32,584 bases of DNA from Smithella sp. SCADC (GTDB lineage: Bacteria > Desulfobacterota > Syntrophia > Syntrophales > Smithellaceae): positions 1 through 32,584 of the forward strand of contig JQDQ01000073.1 of NCBI GenBank assembly GCA_000747625.2, in the 5' to 3' direction. How positions within the stretch are numbered: the first letter of the stretch is position 1; each line of letters opens with the position of its first letter. Below are positions 25,558 through 32,530 of this stretch, in pieces. The translations under genes were made by a program, and so were the position numbers. A model generated the notes under the pieces. It ran no database searches. It was not told the origin of the DNA and saw only the letters and a program-made list of their open reading frames with translations.

Positions 25558-26451
25558 ATGAAAGACTATATGAAGAAAATGATTACCGCAGTTTTGCTTT
25601 TATTGATTATTGCCACATTGCCCGTAACTATTTGGGCAGAAGAACAGAAGCCCGCCGTGCCGGAACAAAAAACTGTTGAGCAAAAGCAAGAAGAGGATAA
25701 AGTAACCGGCGAGGTCGCCGCAAGTATTCTCAGCGCTTATATTTGGCGCGGTCAGGAACTGAGTCGCGACAGCGTGGTGATCCAACCCTCCGCAACGGTG
25801 AGCTATCGGGGATTTACGGCCAACATCTGGGGCAATCTGGACACCGATCCCTACTCGGTTACGGACGGAGAATATTCATCCAACTATACGGAAACGGATG
25901 TGACCTTATCCTACACCCATAAATTCGGCATAGTTTCCGCCGGCGCCGGCTACATCTATTATGGTCTGGCGGCGGCAACTCCGGGCGGGCAGGATCTGCT
26001 GGATTCACAGGAAATATTTGTGACTTTGGGATTGGATACGATTTTAGCGCCGGCATTGACCGTTTACAAGGAAGTCGATCATTATCGTCAGTGGTATGCG
26101 ACACTGGGTGTATCCCATACCTTTCCCCTGCATGAAAAAGTCGGTCTGAAACTGGCGGCAACCGCAAGTTATCTGTTGTCTACCGATGAAACAACCTATC
26201 CCGAATTTGACGGTGATTCTCTGGCAACAACCGATAAGTTTAATAATTTGCACGATGGCTTGATTTCCGCTTCTCTGCCGATTGCCGTAACCGGTCATTT
26301 GACGATTACACCGACGGTAACCTATGTCTTCCCGCTGTCCGACGATGCGAAGTATGAGATGAGAGCGCGCGGTCTGCAGGGTGCGGCCAATCCATCCGAC
26401 AAAGATAGTGATTATATCTATGGCGGATTGACTTTAAGTTACACTTTCTAA
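25558..26451 (+). CDS. Putative outer-membrane beta-barrel protein of the amtB2 operon
   Basis: 297-residue secreted protein. A signal peptide (KKMITAVLLLLIIATLPVTI, cleavage near WAEE) is followed by a charged Glu/Gln/Lys-rich linker (EEQKPAVPEQKTVEQKQEED). Then come alternating beta-strand patterns such as LSAYIWRGQELSRDSVVIQP, YRGFTANIWGN, SAGAGYIYYG and LKLAATASYLL. The final strand YGGLTLSYTF ends in aromatic Phe, the outer-membrane insertion signal. It resembles barrel families of unknown function (TorF/Gcw_chp-like) but I cannot place it. ATG 25558 follows GGAG; Met at 25570 is possible. Being last in the amtB2 operon, it may be a nitrogen-regulated porin or surface protein; no substrate can be assigned. 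Confidence 0.75.
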   Translation: MKDYMKKMITAVLLLLIIATLPVTIWAEEQKPAVPEQKTVEQKQEEDKVTGEVAASILSAYIWRGQELSRDSVVIQPSATVSYRGFTANIWGNLDTDPYSVTDGEYSSNYTETDVTLSYTHKFGIVSAGAGYIYYGLAAATPGGQDLLDSQEIFVTLGLDTILAPALTVYKEVDHYRQWYATLGVSHTFPLHEKVGLKLAATASYLLSTDETTYPEFDGDSLATTDKFNNLHDGLISASLPIAVTGHLTITPTVTYVFPLSDDAKYEMRARGLQGAANPSDKDSDYIYGGLTLSYTF

Positions 26452-26452
26452 A

Positions 26453-26509
26453 GTAGGGCGGTGTGTTTGGGAAAGGGAAATGACCTGAAGGTCACACGGC
26501 GTGCCCTAC
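26453..26509. repeat. Nested inverted repeat after the beta-barrel gene
   Basis: GTAGGGC pairs with GCCCTAC at the ends, GTGTG with CACAC further in, and TGACCT-GA-AGGTCA forms a tight inner hairpin. It resembles the short mobile palindromic repeats of this kind of genome and begins right after the stop codon. It could also act as a transcription stop or mRNA 3' stabiliser. Confidence 0.55.
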
Positions 26510-26552
26510 ATAATTGTAGAGGCTGTTCCCTGAACAGTCCGAAATTTTTAAA

Positions 26553-26584
26553 CCACCGGGATGGCGTGGAAAACCTCCCGGTGG
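26553..26584 (+). terminator. Terminator-like hairpin (CCACCGGGA/TCCCGGTGG)
   Basis: A perfect 9-bp GC-rich stem with a 14-base loop is followed by ATTTTA. It is about 100 bases after the amtB2 operon stop and is the best candidate for its terminator, although the T tract is short. Confidence 0.55.
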
Positions 26585-26591
26585 ATTTTAG

Positions 26592-26673
26592 TGAGTCTCA
26601 AGTTTCAGAAGCAAAGTGCGTAACCTGATGATCATCTACGACTGAAACCTTTTGGACGAATCAATGAGACTCA
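26592..26673. other. Structured intergenic element with two coaxial stems
   Basis: The outer stem TGAGTCTCA/TGAGACTCA (9 bp) encloses an inner stem GTTTCAG/CTGAAAC (7 bp), with one unpaired base on the left and a 16-base bulge on the right (CTTTTGGACGAATCAA). The apical 33-base loop holds the palindrome GATGATCATC. It may be a small RNA, an attenuator or a decayed repeat. No known riboswitch class was recognised. Confidence 0.35.
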
Positions 26674-26780
26674 AATAATGCAAACACAATACCGTAATAT
26701 AGGTTAGTCAAATTAATCCCCGGAGCGAAGCGGAATTATTCCGCGCAAGCTGTGGATAGTTAGACACAGGGCTCTATTGG

Positions 26781-26844
26781 TGACGGTTCTAATTCCTTTG
26801 TTACCCTCCTTTCTTAGGTGATTAGAACCGTCATCTTCTTTTTT
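26781..26844 (+). terminator. 13-bp inverted repeat followed by a T-rich tract
   Basis: TGACGGTTCTAAT pairs perfectly with ATTAGAACCGTCA across a 27-base loop and is followed by TCTTCTTTTTTCT. It could be an intrinsic terminator, possibly the end of a small transcript, or an element in the ptsP leader, which starts 81 bases later. The loop contains ACCCTCCTTTCTTAGG, which resembles the anti-Shine-Dalgarno end of 16S rRNA. Confidence 0.5.
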
Positions 26845-26924
26845 CTCCTATTTATTTGCATCTATTAACAGTAAATCATATAATGAATCTTAATGGGTGA
26901 AATAATACAGGAGCAGGTACAATT

Positions 26925-29183
26925 ATGGACCATTTGAATTTACTGCTGAACATCGGCCAACTGGACTGGGTATTTAAAGGCAGTTCCAGCATTGAGAAAT
27001 TACTCGACAATATTGTAGTCATGGTGGCCCGGCATATGCGGGCGGATGTCTGTTCCATTTACATTTACGATGACACCAAGGGCGAGTTGGTCCTGCGGGC
27101 AAACACCGGTTTCGATCCCTCGGTCATCGGCAAAATAAAGCTCAGGCGCGGCGAAGGCATTGCCGGAACGGTCTTTGAAAAAAACGCGCCGGTCTGCGTC
27201 GCCGACGGTTTTACTCATCCCAACTTCCGCTATTTTAAGGGAACCGGAGAAGAACGCTATAAATCATTTCTGTCCGTGCCGATTATCAGCGGCGCTGTTC
27301 CCGTGGGAGTAATCATGCTGCAGCGGCAGCAAAACAACCGCTTTGAAGATAGCGATATCAAGGCGCTGCAAATAGTATCCTCCCAGCTTGCTACAGTGCT
27401 CGACAATATTAAGATTATAATTTCTTTACAGGGGGCTGCGCCGGGAGAGAGTATGCGCGGGAAGAAGGAACAGCTCGACGGTATGTTCCTTAAAGGCAAA
27501 GCGGCTTCGCGTGGCTATGCCTATGCGAAAACAACACTGGCGACCGGCGCGGAACGGTTCCACGATATGGCAGGTCAGACTTTCGGGAAAAAATACAGTC
27601 TGGCCGATCTGCAGAAAGCACTTAAAAAAACGGAAAAAGAATTGGCGGCATTGCAGAAGGCGGTGGACAACAAGCTCAGCGATGCCGCCTCCATGATATT
27701 TACCTCGCATCTGCTTATCTTGAAAGACAAGAGTTTTCTTGCGGCAATGACTTTGTCGGTGCAGAAAGGAAAAAACGCGCCCGAGGCAGTGATCGCCGCC
27801 GGGCAAAAATACATCACCCTGTTTTCGGCAAGTTCAGATCCTTACATAAGAGAGAAGGTGCACGATATCGAGGATCTGGTAACGCGGGTGATCAGGAATC
27901 TGGCCAGGAAAGAGGCGAAGTTGCCGCCAGTGCGCAACCGGATAGTGGTTGCAACCGACCTGTATCCTTCCGATCTGCTGAAACTTTCCTCGGAAGAAGT
28001 GAAGGGCATCGTGCTTATGAGCGGAGGGGTTACCTCGCATGTTTCCATCCTTGCCCGCTCCCTCCAGATACCAATGGTTATCGTTAATGATCCGGTCATG
28101 AATAATATTTCTGACGGTGACCGCATTCTTATCGATGCCGAGATCGGGAACGTTTTCATCAATCCGGGCAAAGATATAGTGCAGGAATTCAAAGATCGTA
28201 TCGACGAACAGACGACGGCGAGCGCGCCGCCCGCCATGAAGGCGATCACCGAGACAAAAGACGGGGTGCGCATCAAGCTGATGGCGAACGTCAATTTGCT
28301 GAAAGACCTGGAGGTGCTTAGGCAAATGTCCTGTGACGGGATAGGGCTTTACCGTTCCGAGTTTCCGTTCATTATCCGCAAGAATTTTCCCACCGAGGAA
28401 GAGCAGTATTTTATTTACCGGAAACTCGCGGAGGGCGCGCCTTCCAAAGACGTCACATTTCGCACTCTCGATATCGGTGGCGACAAAATTCCCGCCTACT
28501 GGGAGCCGGTGAATAAGGGAAACTCCTTTCTTGGTCTGCGGTCTATCAGGTTTTCATTGAAGTATAAAGATATCTTCACCCAGCAGATCAGAGCTATTCT
28601 GCGCGCCGGTGCAAATTGCGATCTGAAAATAATGTTTCCCATGATTTTTTCTCTGGAAGAGTTCTTGCAGGCAAGAGGCATCGTAATGGAGTGTGTTGAT
28701 GACCTCAAACAAGGAGAAAGCGTTTTCAACGGCCAACCGAAAATCGGAATGATGGTTGAGGTTCCCGCGGTAATAGAGATCATCGAGGAATTCGCGCGAG
28801 TCGTCGATTTCTTTTCCATAGGAACCAACGATCTGGTGCAGTACATGCTGGCCGTTGACCGTACAAACGAAGAAGTAGCCGAGTATTATATTCCCCATCA
28901 CCCGGCGGTCCTGCGGGCGATAAAACGGGTTACCGAAGCGGCGAAGTCCTACAGCAAAGAAGTATCCGTCTGCGGTGACATGGTCAATAATGCCCATTAT
29001 CTGCAATTCCTTATCGGGTGCGGCATAAGGACCTTGAGTATGAACCCCATATACCTGGCCGAAAACCAGAAAATAATCGGTGGAATCGATGTGGCAAACG
29101 CCGAGGCGATGACGCTGAAGCTGCTGGCAACGGGTGATATCAGCCGTATCGAAAATGAATTGTTTGTGAAACTCCAATTCTGA
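26925..29183 (+). CDS. ptsP: EI-Ntr: GAF-domain phosphoenolpyruvate-protein phosphotransferase (PtsP)
   Basis: First enzyme of the nitrogen phosphotransferase chain; it autophosphorylates with PEP and passes phosphate to an HPr/NPr-type protein. Domain order: GAF (about residues 18-160, ADVCSIYIYDD, GEGIAGTVFEKNAPVCVADG), an EI N-terminal helical domain from about 185 (LKGKAASRGYAYAK), and the swivelling His domain. The last has the phosphorylated His at about residue 372 in SGGVTSHVSILAR. The PEP-binding barrel follows (IGLYRSEFPF, TLDIGGDKIP, FFSIGTNDLVQYMLAVDR), with the catalytic Cys in VCGDM at about residue 683. All key residues are present, and 752 residues is normal for this type. In many bacteria the GAF domain of EI-Ntr senses glutamine. 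The gene stands alone after a gap; ptsN and ptsO are not in the window. Confidence 0.93.
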   Translation: MDHLNLLLNIGQLDWVFKGSSSIEKLLDNIVVMVARHMRADVCSIYIYDDTKGELVLRANTGFDPSVIGKIKLRRGEGIAGTVFEKNAPVCVADGFTHPNFRYFKGTGEERYKSFLSVPIISGAVPVGVIMLQRQQNNRFEDSDIKALQIVSSQLATVLDNIKIIISLQGAAPGESMRGKKEQLDGMFLKGKAASRGYAYAKTTLATGAERFHDMAGQTFGKKYSLADLQKALKKTEKELAALQKAVDNKLSDAASMIFTSHLLILKDKSFLAAMTLSVQKGKNAPEAVIAAGQKYITLFSASSDPYIREKVHDIEDLVTRVIRNLARKEAKLPPVRNRIVVATDLYPSDLLKLSSEEVKGIVLMSGGVTSHVSILARSLQIPMVIVNDPVMNNISDGDRILIDAEIGNVFINPGKDIVQEFKDRIDEQTTASAPPAMKAITETKDGVRIKLMANVNLLKDLEVLRQMSCDGIGLYRSEFPFIIRKNFPTEEEQYFIYRKLAEGAPSKDVTFRTLDIGGDKIPAYWEPVNKGNSFLGLRSIRFSLKYKDIFTQQIRAILRAGANCDLKIMFPMIFSLEEFLQARGIVMECVDDLKQGESVFNGQPKIGMMVEVPAVIEIIEEFARVVDFFSIGTNDLVQYMLAVDRTNEEVAEYYIPHHPAVLRAIKRVTEAAKSYSKEVSVCGDMVNNAHYLQFLIGCGIRTLSMNPIYLAENQKIIGGIDVANAEAMTLKLLATGDISRIENELFVKLQF

Positions 29184-29194
29184 AAGCGAAGCGT

Positions 29195-29272
29195 ATCGGA
29201 ATTGGTAAGTTGAACAATCCCGCGAAGCGGAGGGTATAATACCCGCAGCTCGCTTTGAGGTTTATACCCGTG
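29195..29272. repeat. Short intergenic repeat (GGGTATAATACCC region)
   Basis: Between ptsP and the next gene, CCCGCGAAGCGGAGGGTATAATACCC and GCTCGCTTTGAGGTTTATACCC form overlapping inverted repeats, including the palindrome GGGTATAATACCC. A similar GGAGCGAAGCGGAATTATTCC string occurs at about 26730. It looks like a member of a genome-wide short repeat family. Confidence 0.4.
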
Positions 29273-29313
29273 ATTTCTTCTTAAAAAAATTAATGGACGG
29301 AAAAAAGGATTAT

Positions 29314-30009
29314 ATGCGGGCTCACTATTTACAACACGTTGAGTTTGAAGGGTTGGGCAGCATTGAACCCTGGCTGGAAGCGGACGGGTACGAAATAACC
29401 AATACCAGATTATTTGAATCAGCAAAGTTCCCGAATCTAAAAAAGATAGATCTGCTCGTGGTCATGGGCGGTCCGATGAGTGTAAATGATGAAGATGATT
29501 TCCCCTGGCTTGTTTCTGAAAAACAGTTCATTCGTGAAGCCATTAATTCAGGAAAGCCCGTCCTGGGTATTTGTCTTGGCGCGCAGCTTATTGCCAGCGC
29601 CGCGGGCGCCAAAGTTTATAGCAATCCCGTGAAGGAGATCGGTTGGTTTCCCATATACGGGATTTCATCGCAAGACGTTTCCATTTTTAGTTTCCCGCCA
29701 TCAGTGAAAGTGTTCCATTGGCACGGTGAAACCTTTGACTTGCCGTCAGGAGCAATCCGCCTCGCGAAAAGCGACGGATGTGAAAATCAGGCCTTTCAAA
29801 TCGGCAAGCCGGTTATCGGTTTGCAGTTTCACCTGGAAACCACACCAAAAGCGGCTCGGGAAATTGTTTCCCATTGCCGCGACGAACTGGTTCCATCGAA
29901 ATATATACAGACAGAGGAAGAAATCCTGTCAGCCAAGCCGGAGAGATATAAATCAATAAATCAACTGATGGGTAGCATCCTGTCTTTCCTGCTGCGAAAA
30001 GATGGCTGA
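29314..30009 (+). CDS. Type 1 glutamine amidotransferase (GMP-synthase-like)
   Basis: 231-residue stand-alone class I amidotransferase. MRAHYLQHVEFEGLGSIEPW is the typical opening, so I chose ATG 29314 (AAAGGA just upstream) over 29293. VVMGGPMSVND is the oxyanion strand, the nucleophile is in LGICLGAQLIASAAGA, and the His-Glu pair is in GLQFHLETT. HWHGETFDLP is another family mark. Such proteins hydrolyse glutamine or gamma-glutamyl compounds; the acceptor is unknown. Its location after EI-Ntr and near ammonium genes may be coincidental. Confidence 0.87.
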   Translation: MRAHYLQHVEFEGLGSIEPWLEADGYEITNTRLFESAKFPNLKKIDLLVVMGGPMSVNDEDDFPWLVSEKQFIREAINSGKPVLGICLGAQLIASAAGAKVYSNPVKEIGWFPIYGISSQDVSIFSFPPSVKVFHWHGETFDLPSGAIRLAKSDGCENQAFQIGKPVIGLQFHLETTPKAAREIVSHCRDELVPSKYIQTEEEILSAKPERYKSINQLMGSILSFLLRKDG

Positions 30010-30015
30010 CGGAAC

Positions 30016-30077
30016 CGGGTATTTAACGGCAGCTCCCGCATTGAGAAATTGTTCGACAATATCGAAGTCATGGTAGT
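30016..30077 (+). pseudogene. Fragment of a second ptsP-type GAF gene
   Basis: CCGGGTATTTAACGGCAGCT and the bases up to GTCATGGTAG match ptsP positions 26966-27026 closely, with about one base in six different. It encodes VFNGSSRIEKLFDNIEVMVV against VFKGSSSIEKLLDNIVVMVA in ptsP. It starts right after the amidotransferase stop and has no upstream start codon, so it is non-coding debris of a duplication or recombination. A short further match (GGCATATGC) resumes at 30209, as if the palindromic repeat had inserted in it. Confidence 0.7.
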
Positions 30078-30101
30078 GCTTGATTTCAATATTAACCGTG
30101 T

Positions 30102-30178
30102 CATTTCGAAGGAACGAAGTGACTGAGAAATCTTTATAATCATTGAATAAGATTTCTCCCTTCGGTCGAAATGACATA
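30102..30178. repeat. Palindromic MITE-like repeat (GTCATTTCGA...TCGAAATGAC)
   Basis: GTGTCATTTCGAAGGAACGA with CTGAGAAATCTT on the left pairs with AAGATTTCTC and CCTTCGGTCGAAATGACAT on the right. The arms are about 30 bases around an 18-base centre. It is a complete member of the family whose half occurs at 2330-2365. Flanking GTAGT copies (30073-30077 and 30202-30206) could be a target duplication. Confidence 0.7.
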
Positions 30179-30434
30179 TCGGTAACTTTTGCAAGTATGC
30201 AGTAGTCAGGCATATGCATATTTTCTGTATATTGTTTTTCTCCTTTTCCCGATTTACACAACATTTCTACCAGTAACAATCAAAAAACTGCTGAACTCTA
30301 ACTTAACATGTGGTACAAATCTTAAAGACAGATTAAAGGCGTCCCGGACTTTTTAAGGAAGAAGACACAAAAAGCAACCTTCAACGCATTCTGCCAACGG
30401 TATTAATTATTATGGAAAATCAGGGAACAGCATA

Positions 30435-30665
30435 CTATTTATTATTCTTCCTCGGCCTTGCGCCTTTTCTTGGAACTAAAATCCTCTCTAGCTTACTCTC
30501 CAGCCGCTTAATAAAATGAATATTCCCCAATGGCCTGCCCGTCTGCTCATGCCGATGGATTAATAATTCATCTTCTTCACAAAAGAAGGTGTCCTGCCGA
30601 CGATTGCCTCGCTGGGTGACATGATGAGGATACTTTGCTGCGACTACTCTTGCTATACGGCCCAT
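30435..30665 (-). pseudogene. Internally deleted REP-associated (RAYT/IS200-like) transposase
   Basis: The N-terminus MGRIARVVAAKYPHHVTQRGNR is the standard RAYT opening. After EDELL it jumps directly to RTGRPLG-type C-terminal sequence (HEQTGRPLGNIHFIKRLESK, then KGARPRK). The middle portion, which holds the HUH metal site and the catalytic tyrosine, is missing; intact proteins of this kind are about 200 residues or more and this one has 76. The frame is preserved across the deletion. It cannot transpose. AGTGTCCCCAGATTTTGTCC at about 30716 is a sequence commonly seen flanking such transposases. Confidence 0.75.
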
Positions 30666-30776
30666 GTTTATTGTCTATGACTATCATCACTGCTTGTCAA
30701 GAAAATACTAGTATAGTGTCCCCAGATTTTGTCCTTTCTGGTCTTAGGTCTGCTTTTCCCCTCAATGTTAATGTTC

Positions 30777-30804
30777 TTGACAAAAGAATATTATAGAATA
30801 TAAT
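30777..30804 (+). promoter_or_regulatory. Sigma-70 promoter of the toxin-antitoxin pair
   Basis: TTGACA and TATAAT, both perfect consensus boxes, are separated by 16 bases and lie 28 bases before the antitoxin start. It is the clearest housekeeping promoter in the window and fits autoregulated toxin-antitoxin expression. Confidence 0.8.
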
Positions 30805-30831
30805 GTATTCAAAATAACGAGAAGGTGAACT

Positions 30832-31077
30832 ATGCCAAGAGTTGTAACATTACGATTGAATGATGATGTCTATCATCTGTTTGATAGCTATGCAAAAGAT
30901 GACAATCGAACTTTGTCCAATTTTATAGAAACGGCCGCGAGAAGATATATCGAACAGAATATTGAGTATGCCGATGAATATGAAATGGATGAAATAAAAA
31001 ACAATACTAAGCTGAATGATAGCATCAAACGAGGTGTTAAAGACGCGAAGAACAAAAAAGGACGATTCGTTGCCTGA
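30832..31077 (+). CDS. RHH-type antitoxin (RelB/CopG-like)
   Basis: 81-residue protein with a ribbon-helix-helix start (MPRVVTLRLNDDVYHLFDSY, then DDNRTLSNFIETAARRYIEQ). A charged C-terminal tail (DEIKNNTKLNDSIKRGVKDA) would wrap the toxin. GAGAAGGTG precedes the ATG. It overlaps the toxin start by 8 bases, as usual for such pairs, and its promoter is probably repressed by the antitoxin-toxin complex. Family name within RHH antitoxins is uncertain. Confidence 0.87.
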   Translation: MPRVVTLRLNDDVYHLFDSYAKDDNRTLSNFIETAARRYIEQNIEYADEYEMDEIKNNTKLNDSIKRGVKDAKNKKGRFVA

Positions 31078-31345
31078 CTATAAAATATTTGAAACGAACG
31101 AATTTATCAATTGTCTTGAATCTTTGCCGAGAAAAGATAAGAGCAAGATTGAAAAAAAGTTGACGCATTTTGTTTACCCGCAATTAAAAAAAGAACCGCA
31201 TTACGGTATCAATATAAAAAAACTGCACGGATACAATCCTGGTACCTGGCGATATCGAATAGGAAACTACAGGATATTTTATATCATCGAAAAACAAATC
31301 ATTAATATAATCTCTATTGATCACAGAAAAGACGCATACAAATAA
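31070..31345 (+). CDS. RelE/ParE-superfamily toxin
   Basis: 91-residue toxin: PDYKIFETNEFINCLESLPR, KKLHGYNPGTWRYRIGNYRI and FYIIEKQIINIISIDHRKDAY are the RelE fold pattern, with the conserved basic WRYRIGNYRIFY strand and a final HRKDAY. mRNA cleavage on the ribosome is the usual activity of RelE relatives; ParE-type gyrase poisoning is the alternative. The ORF-track start at 31016 lies deep in the antitoxin. TTG 31070, with AAAGGA upstream, gives the expected size and overlap. Confidence 0.85.
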   Translation: MPDYKIFETNEFINCLESLPRKDKSKIEKKLTHFVYPQLKKEPHYGINIKKLHGYNPGTWRYRIGNYRIFYIIEKQIINIISIDHRKDAYK

Positions 31346-31461
31346 AAAGAGCGCTTTGCAACACTTCTCTGCTCATCATTTTAACGAAGAGACTGTGTCT
31401 ACGTAGTTGTATGTCAATGCGAGAAGTGCCCTTTAGGGCCTATCAGCTTCATTCGCGTTTT

Positions 31462-32368
31462 TTATTTCCAGGGCAATTCGGCCAGCCACTGCCAGGCCGT
31501 TGCAATCAATATTTTATTTTCTCCGTTAGGAATCACGCGGAATCCCTTTCCATCCAAGATCAATTGGACGGCCGGGATTCGCAATTTATTTTGAAATGCC
31601 GTCAGTGGCTTAGCCGGTTGCGTATCGGATAATTTGGCTTCAATCAGCAACAACGGTATACCGTCTTTAACTATAAGAAAATCTACTTCCCTTTTTTCCT
31701 TATCCTTAATAAAGTGCAGTGAAAAATCACCGAGCCCCAGATCGTTCCATGACGTTACCGCCCTCAATAATTCACAAGCCACCATGTTTTCAAATTTTGC
31801 CCCGTCATCTTTGACCCGGGCATAGTCAAAAAGATAGTATTTTCTTTCCTTCTGGATAGCCCGCGCAATTTTGGTTGTCCAGGTCGGAATGCTGAATGTC
31901 AGATAAAAGCGCTCAAGAATATCCAACCAGCTTCTTATTGTGTTGTAGGAAACTTTCATATTTTCCGCGAGCGAGGTCACGGAAAGCGGACTGCCTATTT
32001 TGGAAGGTAAAAGGGTGTAAAGCGTTTCAATTTCCTGCACCGCTTTAATATCCGTCAGATCGCGAATATCTTCACGGACAAGCTGTCGCGCATAAATGTT
32101 TGACCAGCGGCGATAAGATGTCTCTCTGCCGGATCAGAGGCGTCGATGCATCTTTTCGAACAACATTCGTAAAGAAATTCTTGTTCTCAAAGAACGATTC
32201 CCGGTGATCACCGATATCCCAATTCCAGTAGAGATGATTTGTAAATGATTCGGCGATAAGTTTGGATAGCGTCGTTTTGCCCGATTGACGGGAACCTGCC
32301 AGAAAAATCATTGATTTTTCCCTGGATAGTTCCCGCCAGACATTCCTGTATGGCGTTCGTTTTTCCAT
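31462..32368 (-). pseudogene. Broken AAA ATPase with DUF4143 C-terminus
   Basis: The start MEKRTPYRNVWRELSREKSM and Walker A AGSRQSGKTTL are at 32368 downwards. The C-terminal part SYNTIRSWLDILERFYLTFS, YYLFDYARVKDD, GAKFENMVACELLRAV and REVDFLIVKDG is a DUF4143 nuclease-like domain in another frame. The junction near 32100-32160 also encodes RRWSNIYARQLVREDIRDLT, normal family sequence upstream of the ATG listed at 32040. About 100 residues with Walker B and the arginine finger are missing between the halves, and at least one frameshift is present. Non-functional as an ATPase. Confidence 0.82.
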
Positions 32369-32388
32369 ATGGCTATTATTCAGTTAAT

Positions 32389-32414
32389 TGAAAAATAGTC
32401 AAGACTATTTTTCA
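32389..32414. terminator. Perfect 12-bp palindrome TGAAAAATAGTC/GACTATTTTTCA
   Basis: A perfect inverted repeat with a two-base loop lies 20 bases upstream of the broken ATPase gene (minus strand). It could be an operator for that gene or a bidirectional terminator. Confidence 0.45.
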
Positions 32415-32496
32415 GTGGGCGGAATAAAAAGCGAGCGCTCCTGCCAAAGGGATTATTAAAATTCAGGGCTAATTGCCGAGAGAAATAATAAGCAAA

Positions 32497-32530
32497 TGTC
32501 ATTGCCCGGCTGCGACCGGGCAATCCAGTA
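32497..32530. repeat. Interspersed hairpin repeat (ATTGCCCGG...CCGGGCAAT)
   Basis: TGTCATTGCCCGG-ctgcga-CCGGGCAATCCAGT is the second copy of the hairpin family seen in reverse at 2372-2405, sharing the flanks GTCATT and AATCCAGT and differing by compensating G/A-C/T changes in the stem. The compensating changes suggest that the fold is what is kept. Confidence 0.65.

Larger units (their letters stand above)
26452..26924. other. 473-base gap of inverted repeats upstream of ptsP
   Basis: No coding sequence seen. It holds at least four stem-forming elements, listed separately where strong: a nested repeat at 26453-26509, a terminator-like hairpin at 26553-26584, a two-stem structure at 26592-26673 and a 13-bp inverted repeat at 26781-26833. 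In addition, CTGTTC-CCT-GAACAG at about 26523 and GCGGAATTATTCCGC at about 26736 are small palindromes. No -24/-12 promoter for ptsP was found. Confidence 0.6.
30010..30434. other. Gap with a ptsP duplicate scrap and palindromic repeat
   Basis: No intact gene in 425 bases. It holds the partial copy of the ptsP start (30016-30077), a palindromic repeat (30102-30178), and AT-rich sequence up to the transposase relic. The ORFs listed on the minus strand here are translated repeat sequence. Confidence 0.6.

Noticed and set aside
26781-26833. True 16S rRNA fragment in the hairpin loop
   Set aside because: Similarity is limited to about 16 bases around CCTCCTTTCT and does not extend into the flanking 16S sequence.
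29953-30279. Minus-strand ORFs in the gap after the amidotransferase
   Set aside because: They translate the ptsP scrap and the palindromic repeat; no family resemblance.
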